Below, piece after piece: positions 44,518-53,683 of a DNA stretch of 64,000 bases (position 1 is its first letter; every line of letters starts with the position of its first letter). Position numbers and translations under genes: made by a program. Origin of the DNA: Akkermansia sp. N21116 (lineage in GTDB: Bacteria > Verrucomicrobiota > Verrucomicrobiia > Verrucomicrobiales > Akkermansiaceae); the NCBI RefSeq assembly GCF_029854705.2, contig NZ_CP139035.1, positions 2,294,001 through 2,358,000 on the forward strand, written 5' to 3'. A model generated the notes under the pieces. The model was not told the DNA's origin. It searched no databases and saw only the letters and a list, made by a program, of their open reading frames with translations.

Positions 44518-45795
44518 ATGGACTTTTCTACAATCGGCCAAAACCTGATCATCCGCACTGGCATCGACGATTTAATGGAAGACCTTTACAAGGCTATCCA
44601 CTCGGGAAATCCCGATATTTGCCAGCTCAACGGCGGAAGCCCCGCCTTCTTCCCGGAAGTGAGCGCCCTCTGGCATGAAAGCCTCAACAAAATGGCCGCC
44701 TCCGGGGAATTCGATTCCCTCGTAGGTACTTATGCCCACCCTCGCGGCGACGCCAAATTCATCCGGGTGCTGGTCGATTATCTCAATGACAAATATAACT
44801 GGCAATTGACGGAAAAGAATATCGCCGTCACACAGGGCGGTCAAATGGCCTTCTTCCTGCTCTTCAACCTTCTGGGGGGACCGGCAACCGGAGGAGGATA
44901 CCGGGAAATACTTTTCCCCATCTGTCCGGACTACATCGGCTACCAGCCCCAGTCCGTCTTCGGGGCCGCTGTTTTCCGCGGAATCCGTCCCAAAATCACG
45001 ATTCTCGACAAGCACTCGTTCAAGTACGGTATCGATTTTGAGCGACTGAAGATTACGCCTGAGACAGCAGCCCTTTGCATGTCACGGCCCACCAACCCGA
45101 CGGGCAACGTCGTCACGGATGATGAAATGGCTCGCCTTCACAAGCTAGCCGCCGAAGCAGGCGTGCCTCTCATGGTGGATGGAGCCTACGGGGCTCCCCT
45201 GCCCAACATTTGTTCCGTCAAGGCTACCCCGGTCTGGGACGAAAATGTCATCCTGACCATGAGCCTCTCCAAAATAGGCCTCCCCGGTACGCGCACCGGC
45301 ATCATCATCGCCCGGGAAGAAATCATCGACGCCATCGTCCGCACAGTTACGACATCCGCCCTTTGTCCGAATAATCTCGGACAAAAACTCATTGCTCCGT
45401 ACATCGAAGACCGTTCCATCGAGCGCATCTGCGAATCGCTCGTCGTACCTTTCTATCAGCAAAAAGCAGAGTTTGCCATCAGGCTGATTCACGAACTCAT
45501 GCCCGACAACCTGCCTTGGAAACTCCACAAAAACGAAGGAGCCATGTTCCTCTGGATGTGGATGGAAGGCCTTCCCATCACCTCCCAGGAACTCTATGAA
45601 CGTTGCCGGGAACGCGGCTGTTTCATCAATCCGGGCCATCATTTCTTCTTTGCCATGGACAAGGAGGAATACGACTCCTGGCCTCACACACAGGAATGCA
45701 TCCGCATCAGTTTCACCCAGTCAGACGACATCCTGCGCCGCGGATTGACTATCCTTTCCGAAGAAATCATCAAGGCTTACTCGGAACAACACTAA
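44518..45795 (+). CDS. avtA: Valine-pyruvate aminotransferase
   Basis: A 425-residue PLP enzyme of fold type I that interconverts valine and pyruvate with 2-ketoisovalerate and alanine. AvtA-type features are the N-terminal IGQNLIIRTGIDDLMEDL, QLNGGSPAFFPEV, YAHPRGDAKFIRVLVDYLN, the GGQMAFFLLFNLL segment and the PLP lysine Lys252 in SLSKIGLPGTRTG; VDGAYGAP holds the Asp that pairs with the PLP ring nitrogen. It lies 20 bases upstream of yicC on the same strand. Confidence 0.9.
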   Translation: MDFSTIGQNLIIRTGIDDLMEDLYKAIHSGNPDICQLNGGSPAFFPEVSALWHESLNKMAASGEFDSLVGTYAHPRGDAKFIRVLVDYLNDKYNWQLTEKNIAVTQGGQMAFFLLFNLLGGPATGGGYREILFPICPDYIGYQPQSVFGAAVFRGIRPKITILDKHSFKYGIDFERLKITPETAALCMSRPTNPTGNVVTDDEMARLHKLAAEAGVPLMVDGAYGAPLPNICSVKATPVWDENVILTMSLSKIGLPGTRTGIIIAREEIIDAIVRTVTTSALCPNNLGQKLIAPYIEDRSIERICESLVVPFYQQKAEFAIRLIHELMPDNLPWKLHKNEGAMFLWMWMEGLPITSQELYERCRERGCFINPGHHFFFAMDKEEYDSWPHTQECIRISFTQSDDILRRGLTILSEEIIKAYSEQH

Positions 45796-45815
45796 CGCTA
45801 TTTCCCAACTTCACC

Positions 45816-46694
45816 ATGAACAGCATGACCGGCTTCGGCCGAGCACAGATACAAACGGCTGCCAGCTCCATCAAAGTCGAACTATCCGGAGTCAACCGCA
45901 AGCAGCTGGAAATTGCCATCAATATTCCCCGGGGATATGCCGAATGGGAGCAATCCATCCGTCCCGTCATCCAGAATGCCGTTTCGCGAGGCAGAGTCTC
46001 CGTTTCCGTCACAGTAGACCGTAATCCGGATTCTTCGGAAAATACCATGTTCCTTGATGAAACACGCCTCGCCGGATGCATGAAAACTCTCGACCGAGCC
46101 TCGGAAGTAGCAGGCAGAGATCTTCCCCTCACCGTATCGGACTTGATTCGTCTGGAAGTTATGACAACCGCCCAGGATGCGGAAGAATCCGCCGAAGAAC
46201 TATGGCCTTTGGTGGAACCGACTTTGCGCGAAGCCCTGGACGCATTCCTCTCCATGCGCTCCGTCGAAGGAGAAAATCTCAAAAAAGACCTTCTGGAAAA
46301 ACTCTCCAACCTCGAAAACTTCCGTTCGCAAATAGCCGACTTGGCCCCCTCCGTCCCTTCCCGTCTCCGCGACTCCATGGTCAAGCGCCTGGAAGAAGCA
46401 GGCCTCCCTGTGGACCTCGGTGATGACCGCATCATCCGCGAACTGGCCGTCTTTGCCGACAAGTGTGACGTCACGGAAGAAATTACTCGCCTTGCCTCGC
46501 ATTTCTCCCAATTCAAAGCCCTGTGCGATTCATCCACTCCATCCGGACGACCGCTCGATTTCCTCTGTCAGGAAATCTTCCGCGAATTCAACACAATCGG
46601 CTCTAAAGCCAACGATGCCACGTTGGCCCATCTCGTCGTCGCCGCTAAAACGGATCTGGAAAAAATCCGCGAACAGGTGCAAAACATCGAATAA
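45816..46694 (+). CDS. yicC: YicC/YloC-family endoribonuclease
   Basis: A 292-residue protein of the YicC family, recently recognised as metal-dependent endoribonucleases. It opens MNSMTGFGRAQI, the family signature, with VELSGVNRKQLEI, NAVSRGRVSVSVTVD, and ends RPLDFLCQEIFREFNTIGSKANDATLAHLVVAAKTDLEKIREQVQNIE, the highly conserved C-terminal block. ATG 45816 is preferred to earlier in-frame codons inside avtA. It is next to gmk, a common bacterial gene order. Confidence 0.93.
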   Translation: MNSMTGFGRAQIQTAASSIKVELSGVNRKQLEIAINIPRGYAEWEQSIRPVIQNAVSRGRVSVSVTVDRNPDSSENTMFLDETRLAGCMKTLDRASEVAGRDLPLTVSDLIRLEVMTTAQDAEESAEELWPLVEPTLREALDAFLSMRSVEGENLKKDLLEKLSNLENFRSQIADLAPSVPSRLRDSMVKRLEEAGLPVDLGDDRIIRELAVFADKCDVTEEITRLASHFSQFKALCDSSTPSGRPLDFLCQEIFREFNTIGSKANDATLAHLVVAAKTDLEKIREQVQNIE

Positions 46695-46725
46695 CACACT
46701 TTCCCCCCTACTATCTTTTCTCTCC

Positions 46726-47322
46726 ATGAACCAACTGGGATCCCTCCTCGTCGTCTCCGGACCGTCAGGTTCCGGTAAAACAACCCTCTGCCGCCGGGCC
46801 ACCGATGCCGGTCTCTGCCGTTACTCCATCTCCTGCACGACACGCCATCCGCGCGAAGGAGAGCGTAACGGATTCGATTATCACTTCCTCACCATGGACG
46901 CCTTCACAGCCAAGACGGACTCCGGAGAATTCCTGGAACACGCCACCGTCCACGGCAATTGTTACGGCACGCTTAAATCGGACATCATCGACCTCCTTCA
47001 ACAAGGCATCAACATTGTCATGGACATCGACGTCCAGGGTGCCGGCCAGGTACGCGCCTGCGATGACCCCATCATCCGCAAAGCCTATGCCGATGTGTAC
47101 ATCCATGTTCCCCAGCAAGAACTCGAAGCCAGGCTTCGCGGACGCAATACGGACTCAGACGATATCATCGCCCTGCGCCTCTGCAATGCTGCCGAAGAAG
47201 ACGCCTGCATCGGCAATTACCAATATGTGCTGACTTCCTCCGACCGGGAAACCGACTACGCTTCCTTCTCATCCCTTCTCATCGCTCTCGGTCTACGCAG
47301 AACGCTTATATTGGAACCGTAA
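46726..47322 (+). CDS. gmk: Guanylate kinase
   Basis: A 198-residue nucleotide kinase converting GMP to GDP with ATP. The P-loop is GPSGSGKTT (12-20); then SCTTRHPREGERNG, the GMP-binding region, and VMDIDVQGAGQV. The typical length is about 200. It is 31 bases after yicC. In many bacteria rpoZ follows; here the convergent rpoN gene does. Confidence 0.94.
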   Translation: MNQLGSLLVVSGPSGSGKTTLCRRATDAGLCRYSISCTTRHPREGERNGFDYHFLTMDAFTAKTDSGEFLEHATVHGNCYGTLKSDIIDLLQQGINIVMDIDVQGAGQVRACDDPIIRKAYADVYIHVPQQELEARLRGRNTDSDDIIALRLCNAAEEDACIGNYQYVLTSSDRETDYASFSSLLIALGLRRTLILEP

Positions 47323-47343
47323 GGCGGCCCCCACATCCCACCT

Positions 47344-48777
47344 TTATCCCTTCCTGCGTAGCGACGCAGGAAGCACCTTCATCTGCTCCCTGTACTTCGT
47401 CACCGTGCGGCGGGCAATCCGGATACCCCGGTTTTCCAATTCCCGGGTCAGGGCAGCATCGCTGTACGGTTTGGAAGAAGGTTCTCCCTCCAGAATTTCT
47501 TTCATAACGGTCTGGACCGCCACCGCCGCCAAAGCATCTCCGTCACCGGATTCTCCTCCATGCTCTCCTGCTGCTTGAACGCCCGAGCCAAAAAAGCTTC
47601 TCAACTCCCTGTAGCCCCATTTGCAAAGAAGGTACTTGCCCGCCACAGCGCGCGATACGGTCGAAACGTGAACTCCCAGTTCGTCCGCAACCGCTTCCAT
47701 ACCCAGCGGGACAAGGAAACGGTCTCCTTTCCTGAAAAAAGCTTCCTGCTTCCGCACCAGCACACGGGCCACCTGAAGAATCGTCTCCTGTCGTTGCGCA
47801 ATAGCCCTGATCAAATTGCGCCCCTCGCGAAAACACCGTTTCAAATAATCCCGTACTTCGGCATTTCCTCCGTATTCTGACAATGCCTCTTTATACGAAT
47901 CGTCCAGACGCAGACGGGGAACGTAATCCCCGGTTAGCAACACATCAAACGAACCGTCTTCATCTTCTTCAACAAGCACATCGGGAGCAATGTAGGGATT
48001 CGTCTCCCGGCTGAATATTGCACCGGGATTGGGATTCATCCTGGCGACCTCTTCCATGGCCTCGGTAACTTCATCCGTTGTTGCCCTAAGCTTCTCGGCA
48101 ACTTCGCGGTAACGATGCCGTGCCAGATCGTCCCAGCAGTCGCGCACCATCCGAAAAGCCAGGGACTTCCCCGCACCTCCATGCTCCAATTGAATCATCA
48201 GGGAATCCCTTAAATCGCGAGCACCGACCCCGTCGGGTTCCAGCCCCCGAAGTACTTCTAAAGCCTCCTTCAGTGTCTTGCGCGACACCCCGTTCTCTTC
48301 GGCAATCTCCTCCGGATCCTCCGAAAAAAAACCACGCTCATCCAGATAATCAACCAGTAACAAAGAGGCACGTTCCACATCACCGGGTAAGGACTCCCGA
48401 AGGATTTGCTCGCGCAGATAACCGGACAAGGATTGAGATCCGGCAATGGAATCGTATGCAAAATCATGACGGGCAACGGCATCGCTGTCATATCCGCCCG
48501 CTTCCTCATCCCGATCCATTGCATCATCGGTCATATACGATTCCCAGTCGTCACCGGTACCGTCCGACCAGTCATCCCGTCCTTCATCGAAGGGTTCTTC
48601 CAGAGAAACAAGATCATCCGGACGTTCTTCCTCCAATGCTGGATTGCTCTCAAGAACCTCCCGGACAATCTGACCCAGTTCCATGGACGATGCCTGCAGG
48701 ACACGCACCCCCATCTGCATGGCTGTTCCGGCAACCATGCGCTGGGTCATTCCTTGCTGCAGGGATCCATCGCTCAC
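47344..48777 (-). CDS. rpoN: RNA polymerase sigma-54 factor
   Basis: A 477-residue sigma-54. Region I is rich in Gln, Met and Leu at the N-terminus (TAMQMGVRVLQASSMELGQIVREVLESNPALEEE), followed by an acidic region II, the core-binding domain, a helix-turn-helix and the RpoN box ARRTVTKYRE near the C-terminus, which contacts the -24 element. The first codon is GTG 48777; ATG 48750 is possible but would shorten region I. It directs transcription activated by the NifA-like protein at 590-2140 and others. A coding hairpin at 47350-47373 lies in its 3' end, facing gmk. Confidence 0.93.
   Translation of the reverse strand: MSDGSLQQGMTQRMVAGTAMQMGVRVLQASSMELGQIVREVLESNPALEEERPDDLVSLEEPFDEGRDDWSDGTGDDWESYMTDDAMDRDEEAGGYDSDAVARHDFAYDSIAGSQSLSGYLREQILRESLPGDVERASLLLVDYLDERGFFSEDPEEIAEENGVSRKTLKEALEVLRGLEPDGVGARDLRDSLMIQLEHGGAGKSLAFRMVRDCWDDLARHRYREVAEKLRATTDEVTEAMEEVARMNPNPGAIFSRETNPYIAPDVLVEEDEDGSFDVLLTGDYVPRLRLDDSYKEALSEYGGNAEVRDYLKRCFREGRNLIRAIAQRQETILQVARVLVRKQEAFFRKGDRFLVPLGMEAVADELGVHVSTVSRAVAGKYLLCKWGYRELRSFFGSGVQAAGEHGGESGDGDALAAVAVQTVMKEILEGEPSSKPYSDAALTRELENRGIRIARRTVTKYREQMKVLPASLRRKG
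47350..47373. other. 10-base inverted repeat inside the rpoN 3' end
   Basis: CTTCCTGCGT / ACGCAGGAAG with a 4-base loop, 28 bases after the gmk stop. No T-run follows, but it may slow transcription from the convergent genes. Confidence 0.35.
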
Positions 48778-48929
48778 ACGCCCGGAAGCCTATCCGTAAC
48801 GCAGATTCTGTGCAAGATCGATGTTAGACAGAGGAATTCATGACCGCTTTCATGGAAAAGTCCCCCAATGGATCAAGATTCTCTTGCAATGAATGGATTG
48901 GGCCATTAGATTGTCCCGGCTTAAAACTG

Positions 48930-50090
48930 ATGAAGGCAATCCTCGCACTTGAAGACGGTACAATTTTTGAGGGTATAGCATTCGGAGCCTCCGGCACGAC
49001 AACCGGGGAATCCTGCTTCAATACCTCCATGACAGGGTATCAGGAGATACTCAGCGATCCTTCCTATCGTGGACAAATTGTAGCAATGACCTATCCCATG
49101 ATCGGCAATTACGGGGTCAATGAAGAAGACAACGAATCCTCCGGCCCTCAAGTCCGCGGCTTTGTCATTGAAGAACTTTCTAAAATTCCCTCGAACTGGC
49201 GTTCACAGGAAAGCCTTGATACCTGGCTCGCCCGCCACGGCATTCTCGGTATCCAAGGCGTCGATACGCGGAAACTTACCAAGCATCTGCGCTCCGCGGG
49301 AGCCATGAGAGCCTGCATCTCCACCGACCTTTCCGCTGCCGAAGCCGTGGAAGCCGCCCGTCACAGCGCTCCCATGGAAGGCAGCGACTTCGTTCAGGAA
49401 GTCTCCACTTCATTCAACTACCACTGGGAAGACGAATCCCGTAATTGGGTATTGCCCAACGTTTGCGCCGGGCAATCCGGCAACTACGAAAAACTGCCTC
49501 CCGTCAAATATAACATTGTCGCCTACGACTTCGGAATCAAGCGCAACATTCTCCGCAGTCTCCGCAGGGCAGGATTCGACGTAACCGTCGTTAACTCCAG
49601 GACCAAGGCCGAAGAAATCCTCTCAATGGACAAAGACGGCCTCTTCCTCTCCAACGGGCCCGGCGATCCGGCTGCTCTCGGCTACATCCATGAGGAAATC
49701 CGCAAGTTGCTTGGCAAACTGCCTATCTTCGGCATCTGCCTCGGCCACCAGATCCTCGGCCATGCCTTCGGGGCCAAAACCTACAAGCTCAAGTTCGGCC
49801 ACCGCGGCGGCAACCAGCCCGTCAAAGATCTTCGCTCCGGCAAAGTCGCCATCACCTCCCAAAACCACGGATTCGCCATTGACCCCGATACCCTGCCGGA
49901 CGATGTTGAAGTCACCCACATCAACCTCAATGACGGCACGATCGAAGGCATCCGTCACAAGTCCCTGCCCGTCTTCTGCGTCCAATACCACCCGGAAGCC
50001 GCACCCGGTCCTCATGACGCGAACTACTTCTTCGCCGAATTCGCCGGACTTATCGAAGATTTTCGTTCCGGTTCCAGCAACCGGGCTTAA
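48930..50090 (+). CDS. carA: Carbamoyl-phosphate synthase small subunit
   Basis: A 386-residue glutamine amidotransferase subunit that supplies ammonia to CarB for carbamoyl phosphate (arginine and pyrimidines). The N-terminal domain begins [17 protein letters not shown] with [13 protein letters not shown]; the GATase class I domain has Cys270 in GICLGHQ and the His/Glu pair in [15 protein letters not shown] 48930 gives the normal length; the frame extends to 48840 but those residues overlap the divergent rpoN promoter area. carB is not in the window. Confidence 0.95.
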   Translation: MKAILALEDGTIFEGIAFGASGTTTGESCFNTSMTGYQEILSDPSYRGQIVAMTYPMIGNYGVNEEDNESSGPQVRGFVIEELSKIPSNWRSQESLDTWLARHGILGIQGVDTRKLTKHLRSAGAMRACISTDLSAAEAVEAARHSAPMEGSDFVQEVSTSFNYHWEDESRNWVLPNVCAGQSGNYEKLPPVKYNIVAYDFGIKRNILRSLRRAGFDVTVVNSRTKAEEILSMDKDGLFLSNGPGDPAALGYIHEEIRKLLGKLPIFGICLGHQILGHAFGAKTYKLKFGHRGGNQPVKDLRSGKVAITSQNHGFAIDPDTLPDDVEVTHINLNDGTIEGIRHKSLPVFCVQYHPEAAPGPHDANYFFAEFAGLIEDFRSGSSNRA

Positions 50091-50146
50091 AGCGACAACA
50101 AAAAAATTGATTCTCAAAAAATAACGACCATACTGGTTTTTTTACC

Positions 50147-51421
50147 ATGAACACCATCATTATCGGTTCCCAATGGGGGGACGAAGGAAAAGGAAAACTC
50201 ATCGACTTTTTAACAGAAACCGCAGACGTTGTTGCCCGCGGACAAGGCGGTAACAACGCAGGGCATACAGTCATTGCCAACGGTCAGAAATACATCCTGC
50301 ACCTTGTGCCCTCAGGCATCCTGTGGCCCGGTAAACTGTGTGTAATCGGCAACGGTGTTGTCCTCGACCCTATCGGCCTCGTTGAAGAAATGGAAACCCT
50401 CCGCAAGCAGGGTATCGTCATCAACTCGGAAAACCTCCTTCTCTCCGACCGCGCCCACCTCGTTCTTCCTTTCCACAAGGAGATGGACGCCGCTTCCGAA
50501 TCCTCCCTCGGCAAAAAGGCCATCGGTACCACCAAGCGCGGCATCGGCCCGACCTACGCCGACAAAGCACGTCGCATCGGCGTTCGCGTAGCAGACATGC
50601 GTTGCCCGAAAATCTTTGAAGAAGTCTTGCGCAACCGTATCCAGCGCGCCAATATCGAACTCCAAAACATGGGGGCCGCTCCCATGGACGAAGACAAAAT
50701 GATCGCCGAAGTAGAAGCGGCAGCCAAGGTGCTCCGTCCCCACATCGCCAACACCATCCCGGTAATGAACAAGGCGATCAAGGAAGGCAAGAGTATCCTC
50801 TTCGAAGGAGCCCAGGGCGCATTCCTCGACGTTGACTTTGGTACCTATCCTTTCGTCACCTCCTCCAACACCTCGTCTGCCGGATCATGCACCGGAACGG
50901 GAGTGCCGCCCCATAAGATCGACCGCATCATCGGCGTCTGCAAGGCTTATACCACCCGCGTCGGTTCCGGGCCTTTCGTCACGGAAGATGCTGAAATCGC
51001 CGACTACCTCCATGGCCTCGGACGCGAATTCGGAGCTACGACCGGACGTCCCCGCCGCTGTGGCTGGGCTGATGCCATCCTTCTCCGCTTCTCCGCCATG
51101 TTCAACGGTTTCGACGAATTGGCCATGACTAACCTTGATGGGCTCGATCAGTGCAAGACGATCAAAATCTGCGTCGGTTACGACCTCGACGGTGAAATCC
51201 TTGAATATCCCCCTGCCCGTTGTGAAGAATGGGAACGCTGCAAACCGGTCTACGAAACACTGCCCGGCTGGATGCAGGACATCTCTTCCTGCCGTTCCTG
51301 GAAGGAAATCCCGGAGAACGCCAAGAAGTTTGTCGCACGCCTGTCCGAACTCATCGGTACTCCGATCACTACAATTGGTGTCGGCCCCGACCGCGAACAG
51401 ACAATTGCCGTCGAAGCCTGA
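50147..51421 (+). CDS. purA: Adenylosuccinate synthetase
   Basis: A 424-residue GTP-dependent enzyme joining IMP and aspartate in AMP synthesis. The GTP motif is GSQWGDEGKGK (7-17), followed by GGNNAGHTV, the IMP loop GTTKRGIGPTYADK, LFEGAQGAFLDVDFGTYPFVTSSNT and GVCKAYTTRVGSGPF, and the aspartate loop TTGRPRRCGW. Length and motif order are standard. It follows carA by 56 bases and has its own terminator at 51453. Confidence 0.96.
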   Translation: MNTIIIGSQWGDEGKGKLIDFLTETADVVARGQGGNNAGHTVIANGQKYILHLVPSGILWPGKLCVIGNGVVLDPIGLVEEMETLRKQGIVINSENLLLSDRAHLVLPFHKEMDAASESSLGKKAIGTTKRGIGPTYADKARRIGVRVADMRCPKIFEEVLRNRIQRANIELQNMGAAPMDEDKMIAEVEAAAKVLRPHIANTIPVMNKAIKEGKSILFEGAQGAFLDVDFGTYPFVTSSNTSSAGSCTGTGVPPHKIDRIIGVCKAYTTRVGSGPFVTEDAEIADYLHGLGREFGATTGRPRRCGWADAILLRFSAMFNGFDELAMTNLDGLDQCKTIKICVGYDLDGEILEYPPARCEEWERCKPVYETLPGWMQDISSCRSWKEIPENAKKFVARLSELIGTPITTIGVGPDREQTIAVEA

Positions 51422-51452
51422 TTGACGACACGATATATTCTTGAATCATCCC

Positions 51453-51493
51453 AAAGCCGTTTCCCCAGCCCGCAGGAGGAAACGGCTTTTCAT
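51453..51493 (+). terminator. Terminator after purA
   Basis: A perfect 12-base stem AAAGCCGTTTCC / GGAAACGGCTTT followed by TCATTTT. Confidence 0.85.
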
Positions 51494-51525
51494 TTTCTTC
51501 CGAATTCCTTACCATTGCTTTAGAA

Positions 51526-52119
51526 ATGAAAAAAGAAGTTCTCTTTGTCCTGCTCCCCGACTTTGCCGACTGGGAAATCGCCTACATCGCGGCATTCCTG
51601 AATTTCGGTCTGGAACCAGGCCGCGCAAAATACACCGTCAAAACACTTTCGCTCAGTAAGGAACCCGTCGTGTCAATCGGCGGGCTCAAGGTTCTGCCCG
51701 ATTACAGTTTAGAGGATGCACCATCAGACTACGCAGGGCTGATTCTAATAGGCGGCATGAGTTGGTTCACATCCGAAACCGTGAAAATCGTCCCTTTCGT
51801 CCAGACAGCTATCGACGACAACAAAATCGTGGCGGGCATCTGTAACGCCTCTGTGTTCCTTGCCATGCATGGATTTCTCAATGAAGTGAAGCACACCAGC
51901 AATGGATTGGAATATCTGAGACAATTTGCCGGAACCAATTACACCGGCACCGCCAACTACCTCGATAAACAAGTTGTCAGCGACCACAGTATCATCACAG
52001 CCAGTGGTCTCAATCCCCTTGAATTCAGCAAAGCCATCCTTGCCGCACTGGAGGCCGATACCCCGGAGATGATCGAAAAGAATTACCAAAGGTACAAAAC
52101 GGGGATTTGGATACCTTGA
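51526..52119 (+). CDS. DJ-1/PfpI-family protein
   Basis: A 197-residue single-domain protein of the DJ-1/PfpI (class I glutamine-amidotransferase-like) superfamily, whose members include chaperones, glyoxalases and proteases. The nucleophile elbow is AGICNASVFLA with Cys106; upstream are VLLPDFADWE with an acidic residue and LILIGGMSWF. It lies between two terminators and is monocistronic. Its specific activity is not predictable. Confidence 0.85.
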   Translation: MKKEVLFVLLPDFADWEIAYIAAFLNFGLEPGRAKYTVKTLSLSKEPVVSIGGLKVLPDYSLEDAPSDYAGLILIGGMSWFTSETVKIVPFVQTAIDDNKIVAGICNASVFLAMHGFLNEVKHTSNGLEYLRQFAGTNYTGTANYLDKQVVSDHSIITASGLNPLEFSKAILAALEADTPEMIEKNYQRYKTGIWIP

Positions 52120-52155
52120 CATCCGGGACTCTCCCTCCACCATCCAACAAAAAAA

Positions 52156-52188
52156 CCGGCAGAAAGGGAAACACCCCTCTTCTGCCGG
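52156..52188. terminator. Bidirectional terminator between the DJ-1 gene and serS
   Basis: A 9-base stem CCGGCAGAA / TTCTGCCGG with an A-run on its left side, which reads as a T-run for serS on the minus strand. Confidence 0.75.
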
Positions 52189-52285
52189 CTTGGATATATT
52201 GGATTAAAACAACTTGTCTCCGTTCCGGAGATCAAATTCCGGGTGAAGGCCAGCCCTCACGACGCCGGCCAGTTCCCCGGTTACT

Positions 52286-53554
52286 TTAGCGGATTTCTTC
52301 AGCGCCGAAGTACGGCACCAAGGCTTCCGGGATACGGATTGAACCGTCGGGCTGTTGATAGGATTCAACCAAAGCGACATACAGGCGGGGAAGAGCCGTT
52401 CCGGAACCATTCAACGTGTGGCAGAAACGGTTTTTTCCGTCGGCATCCTTGTAGCGCAATTTCATGCGGCGAGCCTGATAATCGACAAAGCAGGAGCAAG
52501 AGGAAACCTCCAGATACTTGCCCTGTCCCGGCGCCCAGACTTCAATATCGTAGGTCTTGGCAGACGAGAAACCGAGATCCCCCGTACACAGCTCAATCAC
52601 ACGGTAGTGAAGTCCCAGCTTCTGCAGGATTGTTTCCGCATCGGCCAAGAGAGATTCCAATTCGTCAAACGAATGTTCGGGGGAAACAATCTTGACCAAT
52701 TCAACCTTGTCAAACTGATGGATGCGGATCATCCCCCTGTTGTCGCGCCCGGCACTGCCGGCTTCACGGCGAAAACAAGGCGTATAAGCCGTCATCTTGA
52801 TGGGAAGCTGGTCTTCGGAAACGATCATGTCGCGGTACAGGTTCGTGACGGGAACTTCCGCCGTCGGCACCATGAAATACTGCTGGTTTTCCGTACCGTA
52901 CATGTCATCTTCGAATTTCGGAAGCTGACCGGTGCCTTCCATGCACTCACGCTTCACCATGAAAGGAACCCCCACTTCCTGGTATCCGTGTTCACGGGTC
53001 TGGGTATCCAGCAGGAAGTTGATCAGGGCACGTTCCAGCCGGGCTCCTGCGCCACGGTACACGACAAAGCCGGAGCCCGTGATGCGGGTAGCATCTTCAA
53101 AAGAAATCATTCCCAGCTTTGTGGCAAGTTCGACATGGTCTTTAGGTTCGGCGATTGCAGGTTTTTCACCCCATTTTTTAATTTCGGGGTTACACGTTTC
53201 ATCAAGACCGACCGGGCATCCTTCATGAGGCATATTGGGAATACCCATCAGAAGCTCTTCCTGTTCCAGAGCAGCCTGAGCAGCAATAGCGTCAAGCTCC
53301 TTGATTCGCTCGCCTATGGTACGCATGCGAAGCTCCAGCTCGGAGGAATCTTCGCCATTTTTCTTCATCATGCCAATCTTCTTGGAAGTGGCATTCCGTT
53401 CGGACTGTAAACTTTGCTTTTCCGTTTCGGCATTGCGGCGGGACTCGTCGCACTTCAAGACGGCATCCACCAGCATCCATGCCTCGCCGCCACGCGGTTT
53501 GAGGCGTTCCTTGACCATTTCAGGGTTCTCACGAATTATGCGAATATCGAGCAT
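52286..53554 (-). CDS. serS: Seryl-tRNA synthetase
   Basis: A 422-residue class II synthetase charging tRNA-Ser. An N-terminal helical arm (about 25-105, KSLQ...ELDAIAAQAALEQ coiled coil) binds tRNA. The core has motif 2 in CFRREAGSAGRDNRGMIRIHQFDKVELV and motif 3 in SGTALPRLYVALVE; EVSSCSCFVDYQARRM is the serine-binding segment, usually SSCSNFxDFQARR, with Cys for Asn here. ATG 53554 gives MLDIRIIRENPE; the frame runs nine codons further. Confidence 0.95.
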   Translation of the reverse strand: MLDIRIIRENPEMVKERLKPRGGEAWMLVDAVLKCDESRRNAETEKQSLQSERNATSKKIGMMKKNGEDSSELELRMRTIGERIKELDAIAAQAALEQEELLMGIPNMPHEGCPVGLDETCNPEIKKWGEKPAIAEPKDHVELATKLGMISFEDATRITGSGFVVYRGAGARLERALINFLLDTQTREHGYQEVGVPFMVKRECMEGTGQLPKFEDDMYGTENQQYFMVPTAEVPVTNLYRDMIVSEDQLPIKMTAYTPCFRREAGSAGRDNRGMIRIHQFDKVELVKIVSPEHSFDELESLLADAETILQKLGLHYRVIELCTGDLGFSSAKTYDIEVWAPGQGKYLEVSSCSCFVDYQARRMKLRYKDADGKNRFCHTLNGSGTALPRLYVALVESYQQPDGSIRIPEALVPYFGAEEIR

Positions 53555-53683
53555 AGCCCGCTCAGATTGCACTTCACACACCCACGAAGCAAGTCCGAAT
53601 TCCGTTTCTCATCGGACAATTTTATTTCTTTTCCACGGGAAAATTGATAGGATATAAAACCATACCACGTAACTGTTGTACTC

